Shown: positions 10,314 to 22,055, numbered from the stretch's first letter. The stretch: 64,000 nt of DNA from Pectobacterium versatile (GCF_020166435.1 NZ_JAINZP010000001.1:62001-126000), one strand, 5' to 3'. A program made the numbers and translations. The notes: a model not told the origin generated them from the sequence alone.

Positions 10314-11659
10314 GTAAAGACATTGTTCTGACTGCTGAGCAGCATCCTCTGACCTGGCGTTTACGTGCAGACAAACAGCCAGTATGGCTGGATGAATATC
10401 GCAGCAAAAACGGCTATGTCGCCGCGCAAAAAGCGTTAACCGGCATGGCACAGGATGAAGTGGTCTCACTGGTTAAAGACGCTGGCCTGAAAGGGCGTGG
10501 CGGCGCGGGCTTTTCGACAGGCTTGAAGTGGAGCCTGATGCCGAAAGACGAGAGCATGAACATCCGCTACCTACTGTGTAACGCGGATGAAATGGAGCCT
10601 GGCACTTATAAAGACCGCCTGCTGATGGAGCAAGAGCCTCATCTGCTGGTTGAAGGTATGCTGATCAGCGCCTTTGCGCTGAAAGCCTACCGTGGCTACA
10701 TCTTCCTGCGCGGTGAATACATCGAAGCGGCTGTTCACCTACGTCGCGCAATCGAAGAAGCGAAAGCGGCTGGCCTGTTGGGCAAAAATATTCTGGGTAG
10801 CGGGTTCGATTTCGAACTGTTCGTGCATACGGGCGCTGGGCGTTACATCTGCGGTGAAGAAACCGCATTGATTAACTCACTGGAAGGCCGTCGTGCCAAC
10901 CCACGTTCCAAGCCGCCATTCCCGGCGTCTGCGGGTGTTTGGGGCAAACCGACCTGCGTCAACAACGTGGAAACGCTGTGTAACGTGCCAGCCATTATCG
11001 AGCACGGCGCAGCGTGGTATCAGGGGTTGTCTGCGGGTAAAAGTAAAGATGCAGGCACGAAACTGATGGGTTTCTCCGGCCGCGTCAAGAACCCGGGCCT
11101 GTGGGAACTGCCGTTCGGTACGACTGCGCGTGAAATTCTGGAAGACTACGCGGGCGGTATGCGCGATGGTCTGAAGCTGAAAGCCTGGCAACCGGGTGGT
11201 GCAGGTACGGATTTCCTGACGGAAAGCCATCTCGATCTGCCGATGGATTTTGAGCACATTGCGAAAGCTGGTAGCCGTATGGGGACCGCGCTGGCGATGG
11301 CCGTCGATCACGAAATCAATATGGTCTCGCTGACGCGCAATCTCGAAGAATTCTTCTCCCGTGAGTCCTGTGGCTGGTGTACGCCGTGCCGCGATGGTCT
11401 GCCGTGGAGCGTGAAGATTCTGCGTGCGCTGGAGAAGGGCGAAGGCCAGCTTGGCGATATCGAAACGCTGGAGCAGCTTTGCCGTTTCCTCGGGCCGGGC
11501 AACACCTTCTGTGCGCATGCGCCGGGTGCGGTCGAGCCGCTGCAAAGTGCCATCAAGTATTTCCGGGAAGAATTCGAAGCGGGTATCTCTAAACAGTATT
11601 TAGGCAACCTCAAGGCGATTGGCGGTATCCAGCCTAACCTGTTGAAAGAGCGCTGGTAA
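10310..11659 (+). CDS. nuoF: NADH-quinone oxidoreductase subunit F (FMN/NADH binding)
   Basis: The 51-kDa subunit that binds NADH and FMN and begins electron transfer into complex I; 449 residues. Visible features are the glycine-rich [10 protein letters not shown] loop near residue 64, the [10 protein letters not shown] motif near 178, and the N3 [4Fe-4S] ligands in [12 protein letters not shown] near 350 with a distal cysteine in NTFCAHAPG. The start overlaps nuoE by four bases (ATGA). A 187-base gap with a hairpin and an ERIC-like remnant follows before nuoG. Confidence 0.97.
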   Translation: MSKDIVLTAEQHPLTWRLRADKQPVWLDEYRSKNGYVAAQKALTGMAQDEVVSLVKDAGLKGRGGAGFSTGLKWSLMPKDESMNIRYLLCNADEMEPGTYKDRLLMEQEPHLLVEGMLISAFALKAYRGYIFLRGEYIEAAVHLRRAIEEAKAAGLLGKNILGSGFDFELFVHTGAGRYICGEETALINSLEGRRANPRSKPPFPASAGVWGKPTCVNNVETLCNVPAIIEHGAAWYQGLSAGKSKDAGTKLMGFSGRVKNPGLWELPFGTTAREILEDYAGGMRDGLKLKAWQPGGAGTDFLTESHLDLPMDFEHIAKAGSRMGTALAMAVDHEINMVSLTRNLEEFFSRESCGWCTPCRDGLPWSVKILRALEKGEGQLGDIETLEQLCRFLGPGNTFCAHAPGAVEPLQSAIKYFREEFEAGISKQYLGNLKAIGGIQPNLLKERW

Positions 11660-11700
11660 GCTATCGCTCAACACGTGCGAGATGCAGTGAATGTATCCGC

Positions 11701-11724
11701 AGGGTGGCGCAAATAAGCCACCCT
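11701..11724 (+). other. Stem-loop between nuoF and nuoG
   Basis: An eight-pair stem AGGGTGGC/GCCACCCT with an eight-base loop, 41 bases after the nuoF stop. There is no T run, so it is more likely an mRNA processing or stability element than a terminator; nuoG to nuoN depend on read-through. Confidence 0.55.
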
Positions 11725-11725
11725 C

Positions 11726-11790
11726 ATAAACCCAATAGATTTCAAGGCGCAGGTAGCCAACGCATTTGCGACTTGAAAGATGAGGGTATA
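11726..11790 (+). repeat. Short ERIC-like remnant with inverted ends
   Basis: About 65 bp whose ends are imperfect inverted repeats (ACCC..TTTCAAGGCGC at the left, GCGACTTGAAAGATGAGGGTATA-like at the right). The right end resembles the TATACCCGTCAT..CTTCAAG end of the full ERIC copies at 525 and 25839, and the AGCCAACGCATTTGC stretch resembles their inner flank. The central CACCCCAGTCACT block is missing. I read it as an ERIC element with a deleted core; a separate small repeat family is possible. Confidence 0.5.
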
Positions 11791-11846
11791 CAGAATTTTT
11801 GATTAGCGCTCGTGGTAACACGGGCCATTATGGAAGCATGCTGACT

Positions 11847-14573
11847 ATGGCTACTATTCATGTAGACGGCAAAGAGTATGAAGTAAACGGAGCAGACAAC
11901 CTTCTGGAAGCTTGCCTGACTCTGGGACTTGATATTCCTTACTTTTGCTGGCACCCCGCGCTCGGGAGCGTCGGATCCTGCCGCCTCTGTGCGGTAAAAC
12001 AGTACCAAAACGCGGAAGACACCCGCGGTCGTCTGGTGATGTCTTGTATGACACCAGCAACCGAAGGAACGTTCATCGCGATTGAAGATGAAGAAGCGAA
12101 ACTATTCCGTAAGACGATAGTTGAGTTTCTGATGACCAACCACCCGCACGATTGTCCGGTGTGCGAGGAAGGCGGTAACTGTCATTTGCAGGATATGACG
12201 GTTATGACGGGGCAGAACTTCCGTCGCTATCGCTTTACCAAGCGTACCCACCGCAATCAGGATCTCGGGCCGTTCATTTCTCATGAGATGAACCGCTGTA
12301 TCGCGTGCTATCGCTGCGTACGTTACTACAAAGATTATGCGGATGGTAAAGATCTCGGCGTTTACGGTGCACATGACAACGTCTACTTCGGTCGTCCGGA
12401 AGATGGCACGCTGGAAAGCGAGTTCTCCGGTAACCTGGTTGAAGTGTGTCCGACCGGTGTCTTCACCGATAAAACGCACTCTGAGCGCTACAACCGTAAA
12501 TGGGATATGCAGTTTGCACCGAGCGTCTGCCAACAGTGCAGCATCGGCTGTAATACCAGCCCCGGTGAACGCTACGGCGAACTGCGTCGTATCGAAAACC
12601 GTTTCAACGGTAGCGTAAACCACTATTTCCTGTGTGACCGCGGCCGTTTTGGTTACGGCTATGTCAACCAGAAAGATCGTCCGAATCAGCCGTTGCAACG
12701 TCGCGGTAATGACTGGATCGCGCTGAATGCCGATCAGGCATTGCAAGGTGCGGCGGATGTGCTGCGTCAGGCGAAGAAAACGATCGGTATCGGTTCTCCG
12801 CGTGCCAGCGTTGAAAGCAACTTCGCCTTGCGTGAGCTGGTGGGTGCAGAAAACTTCTACACGGGTATCGCGCAGGAAGAACAAAATCGCCTGCAACTGA
12901 TCCTGAAAGTGCTGCGCGAAAGCGGTGTGAGAACGCCAGCGCTGCGTGAGATCGAAGGCTACGATGCGGTTCTGATTCTGGGTGAAGACTTGACGCAGAC
13001 CGGTGCACGTATCGCACTGGCCGTTCGTCAGGCCGTTAAAGGCAAAGCCCGTGAAATGGCGGCAGCGCAGAAAGTGGCTGACTGGCAGATTGCGGCGATC
13101 ATGAACATTGGTCAGCATGCCAAGCACCCGCTGTTTGTCACCAACGTCGACAACACCCGTCTGGACGACATCGCTGCATGGAACTACCGTGCGCCAGTTG
13201 CCGATCAGGCACGTCTTGGTTTCGCTATTGCACACGGTCTGGATAGCAGCGCACCGGCAGTTACCGATCTGGCTGCGGGCCTCGATCAGAAAGTCGATAT
13301 CATCGTACAGGCGCTGGCTGGTGCGAAAAAACCACTTATCATCTCCGGCACCAATTCAGGTAGCGAGGAAGTGATCTCCGCTGCGGCAAACGTTGCCAAA
13401 GCGCTGAAGAATCGCGGTTCTGACGTCGGTATTACCTTTGTTGCACCTGCTGCTAACAGCATCGGGTTGTCAATCATGGGTGGCGGTTCGTTGGATGATG
13501 CGCTGGCGCAGTTGGAAAACGGTGACGCTGACAGCGTGGTGGTTCTGGAGAACGATCTCTACCGTCATGCTCCAATCGCTCGCGTTGACGCGGCGCTGGA
13601 AAAAGCTGAGAACCTGATTGTGGTTGACCATCAGCGTACTCGCATCATGGATAAGGCCAGCATCATTCTGTCTGCCGCCAGCTTTGCTGAAAGCGACGGT
13701 ACGTTGGTGAATCAGGAAGGCCGCGCTCAGCGTTTCTTCCAGGTTTATGACCCAACGTACTACAACGACAAGATTGTGATGCTGGAAAGCTGGCGCTGGC
13801 TGCACTCGCTGTATATCACCTATAACAGCCGTCAGGTTGACTGGACGCAGTTGGATAACGTGATTGATGCGTGTGTTGCTGCTCTGCCGCAACTAGCTGC
13901 AATCAAAGATGCCGCACCGGACGCTTCGTTCCGTATTCGTGGTCAGAAACTGTCACGTTCACCGATTCGCTCCAGCGGTCGTACGGCGATGCGTGCCAAT
14001 ATCAGCGTGCATGAACCGCGTCAGCCCGTCGATAAAGACACCATGTTTGCCTTCTCAATGGAAGGGAATAACAGCCCGACAGCCAATCGTCAGCAGATTC
14101 CGTTTGCCTGGGCGCCAGGTTGGAACTCACCGCAAGCCTGGAACAAATTCCAGGACGAAGTGGGTGGACATTTGCTTCATGGCGATCCCGGTGTGCGTAT
14201 GATCGAAGCTGGCGAAGGTTCACTGGCGTATTTCGACAACATTCCTGCGGCTTTCGTCCCACAAGCGGGTCAATGGCGCGTTGCGCCGTATTATCACCTG
14301 TTTGGTAGTGATGAAATGTCACAGCGTTCTGACGTGATTCAGCAGCGTATGCCAGAGCCTTATGTGATGGTGAACCCGGTTGATGCGGCAACGCTGGGCG
14401 TGAACGCCGGTACGTTGCTGGAGTTGACCTGTGCAGGGCAAACGCTACGTCTGCCACTGCGCTTAAGTGCGGCATTGAGTCAGGGACAGGTTGGTTTACC
14501 GCTGGGCTTACCGGGTATTGCGCCGGTGCTGGCGGGTGCAACCGTTGAAAATCTGCGGGAGGCCGCACAATGA
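11847..14573 (+). CDS. nuoG: NADH-quinone oxidoreductase subunit G
   Basis: The 75-kDa iron-sulfur subunit, 908 residues from the ATG at 11847, the same length as in E. coli and giving the conserved start [18 protein letters not shown] lies 10 bases upstream. The N1b [2Fe-2S] ligands are C34, C45, C48 and C67. The His-liganded N5 region ([14 protein letters not shown]) and the two-cluster ferredoxin region ([11 protein letters not shown], then VCPTGV) follow, and the enterobacterial extra cluster N7 motif (CQQCSIGC) is present near 228. The remainder is a molybdopterin-oxidoreductase-like fold without a cofactor role. The gene ends in an ATGA overlap with nuoH. Confidence 0.96.
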   Translation: MATIHVDGKEYEVNGADNLLEACLTLGLDIPYFCWHPALGSVGSCRLCAVKQYQNAEDTRGRLVMSCMTPATEGTFIAIEDEEAKLFRKTIVEFLMTNHPHDCPVCEEGGNCHLQDMTVMTGQNFRRYRFTKRTHRNQDLGPFISHEMNRCIACYRCVRYYKDYADGKDLGVYGAHDNVYFGRPEDGTLESEFSGNLVEVCPTGVFTDKTHSERYNRKWDMQFAPSVCQQCSIGCNTSPGERYGELRRIENRFNGSVNHYFLCDRGRFGYGYVNQKDRPNQPLQRRGNDWIALNADQALQGAADVLRQAKKTIGIGSPRASVESNFALRELVGAENFYTGIAQEEQNRLQLILKVLRESGVRTPALREIEGYDAVLILGEDLTQTGARIALAVRQAVKGKAREMAAAQKVADWQIAAIMNIGQHAKHPLFVTNVDNTRLDDIAAWNYRAPVADQARLGFAIAHGLDSSAPAVTDLAAGLDQKVDIIVQALAGAKKPLIISGTNSGSEEVISAAANVAKALKNRGSDVGITFVAPAANSIGLSIMGGGSLDDALAQLENGDADSVVVLENDLYRHAPIARVDAALEKAENLIVVDHQRTRIMDKASIILSAASFAESDGTLVNQEGRAQRFFQVYDPTYYNDKIVMLESWRWLHSLYITYNSRQVDWTQLDNVIDACVAALPQLAAIKDAAPDASFRIRGQKLSRSPIRSSGRTAMRANISVHEPRQPVDKDTMFAFSMEGNNSPTANRQQIPFAWAPGWNSPQAWNKFQDEVGGHLLHGDPGVRMIEAGEGSLAYFDNIPAAFVPQAGQWRVAPYYHLFGSDEMSQRSDVIQQRMPEPYVMVNPVDAATLGVNAGTLLELTCAGQTLRLPLRLSAALSQGQVGLPLGLPGIAPVLAGATVENLREAAQ

Positions 14574-15544
14574 GTTGGTTAACACCGGAATTAATCGAAA
14601 TTCTGATCTCCGTCGGAAAAGCGATCGTGATTCTGCTGGTTGTGGTGACCTGTGGCGCATTCATGAGTATGGGTGAACGTCGACTGCTCGGCCTCTTCCA
14701 GGGACGTTATGGACCGAACCGAGTAGGTTGGGGCGGTTCATTGCAGCTTGTCGCTGACATGATCAAAATGTTCTTCAAAGAAGACTGGGTGCCGAATTTC
14801 ACCGATAAGGTGATCTTCACGCTGGCACCGATGATCGCGTTTACGTCAATGCTGATTGCCTTTGCGATTGTGCCGATCACGCCAACCTGGGGTGTCGCCG
14901 ATCTGAACATCGGTATCCTGTTCTTCCTGATGATGGCGGGTTTGGCCGTTTACGCGGTGCTGTTTGCCGGCTGGGCGAGTAATAACAAATACTCGCTGCT
15001 GGGTGCGGTACGTGCTTCTGCTCAGACCGTGAGCTACGAAGTGTTCATTGGCCTGTCGTTGATGGGGGTTGTCGCGCAGGCGGGCTCATTCAACATGCGT
15101 GACATCGTCGATTCTCAGGAACACCTGTGGAACGTTATCCCGCAGTTCTTCGGCTTTATTACGTTTGCCATTGCAGGTGTGGCGGTGTGTCACCGTCACC
15201 CGTTTGACCAGCCTGAAGCTGAACAGGAACTGGCAGATGGTTACCATATTGAATACTCCGGTATGAAATTCGGTCTGTTCTTTGTCGGGGAATATATCGG
15301 GATCGTGACTGTTTCCGCGCTGATGGTGACCTTATTCTTCGGTGGCTGGCATGGTCCAATCTTGCCTCCGTTTGTCTGGTTTGCGCTGAAAACAGGCTTT
15401 TTCATGATGATGTTCATCCTGATTCGTGCTTCTTTACCCCGTCCGCGTTATGACCAGGTGATGTCTTTCGGTTGGAAAGTCTGTCTCCCGATAACGCTTT
15501 TGAATCTGCTGGCGACAGCGGCCGTCATTTTGTACAACGCTTAA
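14570..15544 (+). CDS. nuoH: NADH-quinone oxidoreductase subunit H
   Basis: Membrane subunit of complex I (324 residues, eight to nine helices) that forms the quinone entry chamber with NuoB and NuoD. Conserved features include [16 protein letters not shown] near residue 37, and the acidic loop [15 protein letters not shown] near 212, which links quinone chemistry to proton pumping. The start overlaps the nuoG stop (ATGA). Confidence 0.97.
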   Translation: MSWLTPELIEILISVGKAIVILLVVVTCGAFMSMGERRLLGLFQGRYGPNRVGWGGSLQLVADMIKMFFKEDWVPNFTDKVIFTLAPMIAFTSMLIAFAIVPITPTWGVADLNIGILFFLMMAGLAVYAVLFAGWASNNKYSLLGAVRASAQTVSYEVFIGLSLMGVVAQAGSFNMRDIVDSQEHLWNVIPQFFGFITFAIAGVAVCHRHPFDQPEAEQELADGYHIEYSGMKFGLFFVGEYIGIVTVSALMVTLFFGGWHGPILPPFVWFALKTGFFMMMFILIRASLPRPRYDQVMSFGWKVCLPITLLNLLATAAVILYNA

Positions 15545-15561
15545 GAAGGGGTGAATAAACC

Positions 15562-16104
15562 ATGACATTGAAAGAGTTAGTGGTTGGTTTCGGCACCCAG
15601 ATACGCAGTATCTGTATGGTGGGATCGAATGCTTTTAAGAAGCGCGAAACCAGAATGTATCCAGAAGAGCCTGTGAATCCACCGCCGCGCTACCGTGGTC
15701 GTATCGTGCTGACGCGCGATCCAGATGGTGAGGAGCGTTGCGTTGCCTGCAACCTGTGTGCTGTGGCCTGTCCGGTAGGCTGTATCTCATTGCAGAAAGC
15801 GGAAACCAAAGATGGTCGCTGGTATCCCGAGTTCTTCCGCGTCAACTTCTCGCGCTGCATCTTCTGTGGCTTCTGTGAAGAAGCCTGCCCGACAACCGCG
15901 ATCCAACTGACGCCTGATTTCGAGATGGGCGACTACAAACGTCAGGATCTGGTGTACGAGAAAGAAGATTTGCTGATATCGGGGCCGGGTAAATATCCGG
16001 AATACAATTTCTACCGGATGGCTGGTATGGCAATCGATGGGAAAGACAAAGGCGAAGCTGAAAACGAAGCCAAACCCATTGATGTCAAAGGCCTGTTGCC
16101 CTAA
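15562..16104 (+). CDS. nuoI: NADH-quinone oxidoreductase subunit I (2x[4Fe-4S])
   Basis: A ferredoxin-like peripheral subunit of 180 residues holding clusters N6a and N6b. The two motifs are [15 protein letters not shown] (from residue 60) and [12 protein letters not shown] (near residue 99). It bridges NuoG and NuoB in the electron chain. It lies 17 bases after nuoH and 9 before nuoJ. Confidence 0.97.
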   Translation: MTLKELVVGFGTQIRSICMVGSNAFKKRETRMYPEEPVNPPPRYRGRIVLTRDPDGEERCVACNLCAVACPVGCISLQKAETKDGRWYPEFFRVNFSRCIFCGFCEEACPTTAIQLTPDFEMGDYKRQDLVYEKEDLLISGPGKYPEYNFYRMAGMAIDGKDKGEAENEAKPIDVKGLLP

Positions 16105-16113
16105 GGAGCTAGC

Positions 16114-16674
16114 ATGGAATTCGCTTTTTATACCACAGGCTTGATTGCGATACTGGCGACACTGCGCGTCATTACGCATACCAATCCTGTGCATGCATTG
16201 TTGTATATGGTCACCTCGCTCATGGCGATTGCGGGCGTCTTTTTCTCGCTGGGGGCTAATTTTGCTGGCGCACTGAGCATCATCGTGTATGCGGGTGCCA
16301 TCATGGTGCTGTTTGTGTTCGTGGTCATGATGCTCAACCTCGGTAATTCCGTAGAAGAACAAGAGCGGAATTGGCTGAAACCCAGCGTCTGGATCGGTCC
16401 GAGCATTCTTTCACTGGCGTTACTGGCGATTGTCGTCAATGCCATCCTTAGCCTGAAAGAACAGGGAATCACGGGTACGCCTGTTGAGGCGAAAGCCGTA
16501 GGTATCAGTCTGTTTGGGCCTTATGTTCTGGCCGTTGAATTAGCGTCAATGCTGCTGCTGGCGGGATTGGTTGTCGCTTTCCACATTGGTCGTGAAGATA
16601 AACGTGGTGACGTTGTCAGTAAAGAAGGCGCGAACCAGGACGTTGAGAAAAAAATAACGGGGGAACGCGCATGA
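16114..16674 (+). CDS. nuoJ: NADH-quinone oxidoreductase subunit J
   Basis: Membrane subunit (186 residues) with five predicted helices, the ND6 homologue. The conserved helix 3 stretch [18 protein letters not shown] (near residue 54) contains the pi-bulge region involved in coupling. Preceded by AAGGAGC. The stop overlaps the nuoK start (ATGA). Confidence 0.97.
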
Positions 16675-16973
16675 TTCCGTTACAACATGGGTTAATTTTA
16701 GCCGCTATCCTGTTTGTTCTGGGGCTGACTGGTCTGTTGATTCGTCGTAACCTGCTGTTTATGTTGATTAGTCTTGAAATTATGATCAACGCTGCTGCGC
16801 TGGCCTTTGTCGTCGCAGGCAGTTACTGGCAGCAGCCGGATGGTCAGGTGATGTACATTCTGGCGATTACGCTGGCAGCGGCTGAGGCCAGTATTGGCCT
16901 GGCATTGTTGCTGCAAATGTATCGTCGTCGTCAGACCCTGAATATTGATACAGTCAGTGAGATGCGCGGATGA
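16671..16973 (+). CDS. nuoK: NADH-quinone oxidoreductase subunit K
   Basis: A 100-residue membrane subunit with three helices, homologous to ND4L and MrpC. The intramembrane glutamates of the proton path are present: one in [10 protein letters not shown] (residue 36) and one in [12 protein letters not shown] (near residue 72). Four-base overlaps with both nuoJ and nuoL point to translational coupling. Confidence 0.97.
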
Positions 16974-18817
16974 ACTTACTCTATTTAACAATACTCTTCC
17001 CGCTGCTCGGCTTTCTGTTGCTGGCATTTTCCCGCGGTCGCTGGTCTGAAAATACGTCCGCGACTGTCGGTGTTGGCTCGATTGGTCTGGCAGCGTTGGT
17101 TACCGCTTGGGTTGTGGCTGATTTCATGGGTCAACAGCACGGCGGCGTGACCTTCTTTAATCAACATCTGTGGACATGGATGGCCGTCGGCAACTTCGAC
17201 ATCAGCGTCACGCTGACGCTTGATGGCCTTTCGGTGACGATGCTGTCCGTTGTAACGGGTGTCGGCTTCTTTATCCACCTGTTTGCCTCCTGGTACATGC
17301 GTGGGGAAGAGGGATATTCCCGCTTCTTCGCCTACACCAACCTGTTCATCGCGAGTATGGTCGTTCTGGTACTGGCAGATAACCTGTTGTTGATGTACCT
17401 CGGTTGGGAAGGGGTAGGGCTGTGCAGTTACCTGCTGATTGGTTTCTACTACACCAATCCGAAGAACGGCGCGGCGGCGATGAAAGCTTTCATCGTTACG
17501 CGTGTGGGTGACGTCTTCCTCGCCTTTGCGCTGTTCATCCTTTACAAAGAGCTGGGTACGCTTAACTTCCGCGAGCTGATGGTATTGGCACCGCAGAAAC
17601 TGGCTGAAGGTTCACCGGAAATCACTTGGGCTACGCTGATGTTGCTGGGTGGTGCGGTCGGTAAATCGGCACAGTTGCCGCTGCAAACCTGGCTGGCGGA
17701 TGCGATGGCTGGTCCAACACCGGTATCTGCACTGATCCACGCCGCCACGATGGTTACCGCGGGTGTTTACCTGATTGCGCGTACTAACGGCCTGTTCCTG
17801 ATGGCCCCGGATGTTCTGCATCTGGTAGGGATTGTGGGTGCAGTCACGCTGGTGCTGGCGGGTTTTGCCGCTCTGGTACAAACCGACATCAAGCGCGTCT
17901 TGGCTTACTCTACTATGAGCCAGATTGGTTACATGTTCCTGGCGCTGGGAGTCCAGGCATGGGATGCCGCGATTTTCCACCTGATGACGCACGCGTTCTT
18001 TAAAGCGCTGTTGTTCCTCTCTTCTGGTTCGGTGATTCTGGCCTGCCACCACGAGCAGAACATCTTCAAGATGGGCGGCCTGCGTAAAACGATTCCGCTG
18101 GTTTATGTCTGCTTCCTGGTCGGGGGCGCGGCGCTGGCTGCACTGCCGCTGGTTACCGCAGGCTTCTTCAGTAAAGACGAGATTCTGGCTGGCGCATGGG
18201 CAAATGGTCACGTCAATCTGATGGTGGCTGGCTTGGCCGGTGCTTTCATGACCTCGCTGTATACGTTCCGTATGATTTTCATCGTGTTCCACGGTGAAGA
18301 GAAAACCAAAGCGCATGCAGGAAAAGGCATTTCTCACCACTTACCGCTGGTTGTGCTGATGATTCTGTCCACCTTTATTGGTGCGATGATTGTTCCGCCG
18401 TTGCACGGTGTATTGCCGGCGACGACTGAGCTTGAACACGGTCAGTTGATGACGCTGGAAATTACCTCTGGCGTGGTGGCGATTGCTGGTATTCTGCTTG
18501 CCGCTGTGCTGTGGCTGGGTAAACGTCAGGCGGTGAATAGCATCGCGAAGAGTGCTCCAGGTCGTTTCTTCTCGACCTGGTGGTTCCACGCGTGGGGCTT
18601 CGACTGGTTGTACGACCATGTCTTTGTTAAACCGTATCTGGCTATCGCGAAGCTGTTGCAGCGTGATCCGTTAAATGCATTGATGACGCTTCCGGCTACG
18701 GTCACCCGCTGGGGTAACCGTGGGCTAGCGCTCAGTGCGAATGGTCAGTTGCGCTGGTACGTTGCTTCTATGGGCTTTGGTGCCGTACTGGTGCTGGCCT
18801 TGTTACTGCTGGTCTAA
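16970..18817 (+). CDS. nuoL: NADH-quinone oxidoreductase subunit L
   Basis: The largest antiporter-like proton-pumping subunit, 615 residues, about 16 helices, ND5 homologue. The pump glutamate is in [17 protein letters not shown] (near residue 144), and the broken-helix lysine and histidine motifs lie in [12 protein letters not shown] and [12 protein letters not shown]. The C-terminal lateral helix follows after about residue 510. nuoM begins 100 bases later after a small stem-loop. Confidence 0.97.
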
Positions 18818-18845
18818 GGCAGTATCCGGTAACGTATAAAAGGTA

Positions 18846-18870
18846 GGGCATTCCGCAGATAGGGATGCCC
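18846..18870 (+). other. Small stem-loop between nuoL and nuoM
   Basis: A six-pair stem GGGCAT/ATGCCC with a loop of 13 bases, 28 bases after the nuoL stop, with no T run. It is the only notable structure in the 100-base gap. Confidence 0.35.
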
Positions 18871-18917
18871 GCCACGGCAAGTTTTCAGATTTCTTTAATT
18901 TAGGGACACAAAACGCC

Positions 18918-20453
18918 ATGCTACTACCTTGGCTAATTCTTCTCCCCTTTATCGGCGGTCTACTGTGCTGGCAGTTAGAGCGTTTTGGTACGAAAGTACC
19001 GCGCTGGATAGCGTTGATTGCAATGGGGCTGACTCTCGCACTGTCTCTGCAACTGTGGTTGCAAGGCGGTTATTCGCTGACCGCACCAACAGGCGTACCA
19101 CAATGGCAATCCGAGTTTTATGTGCCATGGATCCCGCGCTTCGGCATCGGTATTCATCTTGCGCTGGACGGCCTGTCACTGCTGATGGTGGTGCTGACGG
19201 GGTTGCTGGGCGTGTTGGCAATCCTCTGTTCCTGGAATGAAATTCAGCGCTATCAGGGCTTCTTCCACCTGAACCTGCTGTGGATTCTGGGCGGCGTTAT
19301 CGGCGTGTTCCTTGCCATCGACATGTTCCTGTTCTTCTTCTTCTGGGAAATGATGCTGGTACCGATGTACTTCCTGATTGCGCTGTGGGGGCATAAAGGC
19401 TCCGACGGTAAAACCAGAATTACGGCGGCAACCAAGTTCTTCATCTATACCCAGTCAAGCGGCCTGATCATGTTGATCGCGATTCTGGCGCTGGTTTTTG
19501 TGCATCACAATGCCACCGGCGTTTGGACGTTCAACTATGAAGACCTGCTGAAGACGCCGATGTCATACGGTGTTGAATATCTGTTGATGCTGGGCTTCTT
19601 CATCGCGTTTGCTGTAAAAATGCCTGTCGTGCCGTTGCACGGTTGGCTGCCAGATGCACACAGCCAGGCGCCAACTGCGGGTTCTGTTGACCTGGCAGGG
19701 ATCCTGTTGAAAACGGCGGCCTATGGTCTGCTGCGTTTCAGCCTGCCGCTGTTTCCGAACGCCTCCCATGCCTTTGCACCGATTGCCATGTGGCTGGGTG
19801 TGATTGGTATCTTCTACGGTGCCTGGCTGGCGTTCAAACAGACGGATATCAAACGTCTGATTGCTTACACCTCTGTGTCCCATATGGGCTTCGTGATGAT
19901 TGCCATCTATTCCGGTAATCAACTGGCTTATCAGGGCGCGGTGATTCAGATGATTGCGCACGGCTTGTCCGCTGCGGGTCTGTTCATTCTGTGTGGTCAA
20001 CTGTACGAACGTCTGCATACCCGTGACATGCGTGAAATGGGTGGCCTGTGGTCGCGTCTGAAGTTCCTGCCTGCGCTGTCTCTGTTCTTTGCTGTGGCAA
20101 CCTTGGGGATGCCGGGCACAGGTAACTTTGTCGGCGAATTCATGATTCTGTTCGGCAACTATCAGGTTGTGCCGGTGATTACGGTGATCTCAACCTTCGG
20201 TCTGGTATTTGCGTCGGTCTACTCACTGATCATGATTCAGCGTGCTTATTACGGTACGCCTAAATCTGATGAACCATTGAAGAGTATGTCGCTCCGCGAA
20301 TTGTCTATCGTGATGCTGTTGGTGGTATTACTGGTGTTGTTAGGGGTTTACCCGCAACCGATTCTGGATACCTCCAGTGCCGCGATGTCAAATATCCAGC
20401 AGTGGTTTATGTCGTCTGCTCCAGATTCAATTATTTCAACAACAAGGCCGTAA
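18918..20453 (+). CDS. nuoM: NADH-quinone oxidoreductase subunit M
   Basis: An antiporter-like proton-pumping subunit of complex I (511 residues, about 14 helices, ND4 homologue). The conserved pump glutamate is in FFFWEMMLVPMYFLIALWG (near 144), and the lysine-bearing broken helix is in AFAVKMPVVPLHGWLPDAH (near 235). The start ATG is preceded by TAGGGAC. nuoN follows after six bases. Confidence 0.97.
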   Translation: MLLPWLILLPFIGGLLCWQLERFGTKVPRWIALIAMGLTLALSLQLWLQGGYSLTAPTGVPQWQSEFYVPWIPRFGIGIHLALDGLSLLMVVLTGLLGVLAILCSWNEIQRYQGFFHLNLLWILGGVIGVFLAIDMFLFFFFWEMMLVPMYFLIALWGHKGSDGKTRITAATKFFIYTQSSGLIMLIAILALVFVHHNATGVWTFNYEDLLKTPMSYGVEYLLMLGFFIAFAVKMPVVPLHGWLPDAHSQAPTAGSVDLAGILLKTAAYGLLRFSLPLFPNASHAFAPIAMWLGVIGIFYGAWLAFKQTDIKRLIAYTSVSHMGFVMIAIYSGNQLAYQGAVIQMIAHGLSAAGLFILCGQLYERLHTRDMREMGGLWSRLKFLPALSLFFAVATLGMPGTGNFVGEFMILFGNYQVVPVITVISTFGLVFASVYSLIMIQRAYYGTPKSDEPLKSMSLRELSIVMLLVVLLVLLGVYPQPILDTSSAAMSNIQQWFMSSAPDSIISTTRP

Positions 20454-20459
20454 TTCGCC

Positions 20460-21917
20460 ATGACAATAACTCTTCAACAACTAATTGCGCTATCGCCGCT
20501 GTTGATCGTCGGATTGACGGTAGTGGTTGTGATGCTGTGCATTGCGTGGCGACGCAACCATTTTGTCAACGCAACCATGACGGTTATCGGCCTGAATATT
20601 GCGTTGCTGTCACTGTACTTTGTCGGCCAGGTTGGCCCAACGGACGTGACGCCGCTGCTGCGTGTTGATGGCTTCTCGATGTTCTATACCGGACTGGTTC
20701 TGCTTGCCAGTCTGGCAACCAGCACGTTTGCCTACCCGTGGCTGCAAGGCTACCCAGACAATCGTGATGAGTTCTACCTGCTGGTTCTCATTGCCGCGTT
20801 GGGTGGGATTCTGCTGTCGAGCGCCAACCATCTGGCTTCGCTGTTCATCGGGATCGAACTGCTTTCTCTCCCGCTGTTTGGTCTGGTCGGCTATGCCTTC
20901 CGCCTGAAACGTTCGCTGGAAGCCAGTATTAAATACATGCTGCTGTCGGCAGCCGCGTCTTCCTTCCTGCTGTTTGGTATGGCGCTGATTTATGCTGAAT
21001 CAGGCGATATGAGCTTCGCCAGCCTCGGCAAGAGCCTAAGCGATCACCAAATCCATGAGCCGCTGTTGCTGGCAGGCCTGGGGATGATGATTGTCGGTCT
21101 GGGCTTCAAGCTGTCTCTGGTTCCGTTCCAGCTGTGGACGCCTGATGTGTATCAGGGTGCGCCTGCACCGGTGTCTACGTTTCTGGCGACGGCTGGTAAA
21201 ATTGCCGTTTTCGGTGCAGTCATGCGTTTGTTCCTGTACGCGCCGATGGCTGACAGCGAATCCGTCAGAATCGTGCTGGGTGTCATCGCGTTCGCGTCGA
21301 TCCTGTTCGGTAACGTGATGGCGGTATCGCAAACCAACATTAAACGTCTGCTCGGTTACTCTTCTATCGCACACTTGGGCTATTTGCTGGTTGCCCTGAT
21401 CGCGGTTCAGAGCCATCAACTGGCGCTGGAAACCGTCGGTGTTTATCTGGTGGGTTACCTGTTCAGCAGCCTGGGCGCGTTCGGTGTGGTTAGCCTGATG
21501 TCTAGCCCGTACCGTGGCCCGGATGCCGATTCACTGTTCTCTTACCGTGGTTTGTTCTGGCATAAACCAATCCTGTCTGCGGTGATGACGGTGATGATGC
21601 TGTCGCTGGCGGGCATCCCGATGACGCTGGGCTTCTTCGGCAAATTCTATGTGCTGGCGGTCGGTGTTAATGCTGAACTGTGGTGGCTGACTGGTGCGGT
21701 CGTGCTGGGTAGTGCCATTGGTCTGTACTACTATCTGCGTGTGATGGTGAGTTTGTTCCTGAATGCGCCGCAGGTGTTGCAGCGTGATACGCCAAACAAC
21801 TGGGCTTTAACTGCGGGTGGTGTGGTCGTGCTGATCTCCTCCATCGCCGTACTGTTCTTTGGTTTGTATCCGCAGCCGCTTATCTCTCTGGTGCAATTGG
21901 CGCAGCCAATGATGTAA
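20460..21917 (+). CDS. nuoN: NADH-quinone oxidoreductase subunit N
   Basis: The third antiporter-like subunit (485 residues, ND2 homologue). The conserved glutamate is in [20 protein letters not shown] (near 133), and the lysine region in [21 protein letters not shown] (near 217). It is the last gene of the operon and is followed after about 30 bases by a strong intrinsic terminator. Confidence 0.97.
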   Translation: MTITLQQLIALSPLLIVGLTVVVVMLCIAWRRNHFVNATMTVIGLNIALLSLYFVGQVGPTDVTPLLRVDGFSMFYTGLVLLASLATSTFAYPWLQGYPDNRDEFYLLVLIAALGGILLSSANHLASLFIGIELLSLPLFGLVGYAFRLKRSLEASIKYMLLSAAASSFLLFGMALIYAESGDMSFASLGKSLSDHQIHEPLLLAGLGMMIVGLGFKLSLVPFQLWTPDVYQGAPAPVSTFLATAGKIAVFGAVMRLFLYAPMADSESVRIVLGVIAFASILFGNVMAVSQTNIKRLLGYSSIAHLGYLLVALIAVQSHQLALETVGVYLVGYLFSSLGAFGVVSLMSSPYRGPDADSLFSYRGLFWHKPILSAVMTVMMLSLAGIPMTLGFFGKFYVLAVGVNAELWWLTGAVVLGSAIGLYYYLRVMVSLFLNAPQVLQRDTPNNWALTAGGVVVLISSIAVLFFGLYPQPLISLVQLAQPMM

Positions 21918-21948
21918 CCGCTGACGAGAGTCTGCTTGAGTAATGAAG

Positions 21949-21979
21949 CGCCGTTGATGAGAATCAACGGCGTTTTTTT
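21949..21979 (+). terminator. Intrinsic terminator of the nuo operon
   Basis: A perfect ten-pair stem CGCCGTTGAT/ATCAACGGCG with loop GAGA, followed directly by seven T. Confidence 0.95.
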
Positions 21980-21981
21980 AT

Positions 21982-22055
21982 GGCGAGCTTCCTGCTCGCC
22001 ACCCTTCGGGCCGTCGCAAGCGACGTTGAAAAACGCTCCCTGCGTTTTTTTATGG
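21982..22055 (+). repeat. Hairpin plus palindromic repeat after nuoN
   Basis: First a hairpin GGCGAGC/GCTCGCC (21982-22000), then the 58-bp repeat at 21998-22055 that aligns with 661-719. The repeat contains the inverted pair CGTCGC/GCGACG, GTTGAAAAA, and a final AACGC/GCGTT stem followed by a T run. The last part could act as a second terminator behind the nuo terminator. Confidence 0.55.

Noticed and set aside
12102-13235. A 377-codon minus-strand frame inside nuoG.
   Set aside because: Lies wholly opposite conserved NuoG sequence; no domain and no start signal.
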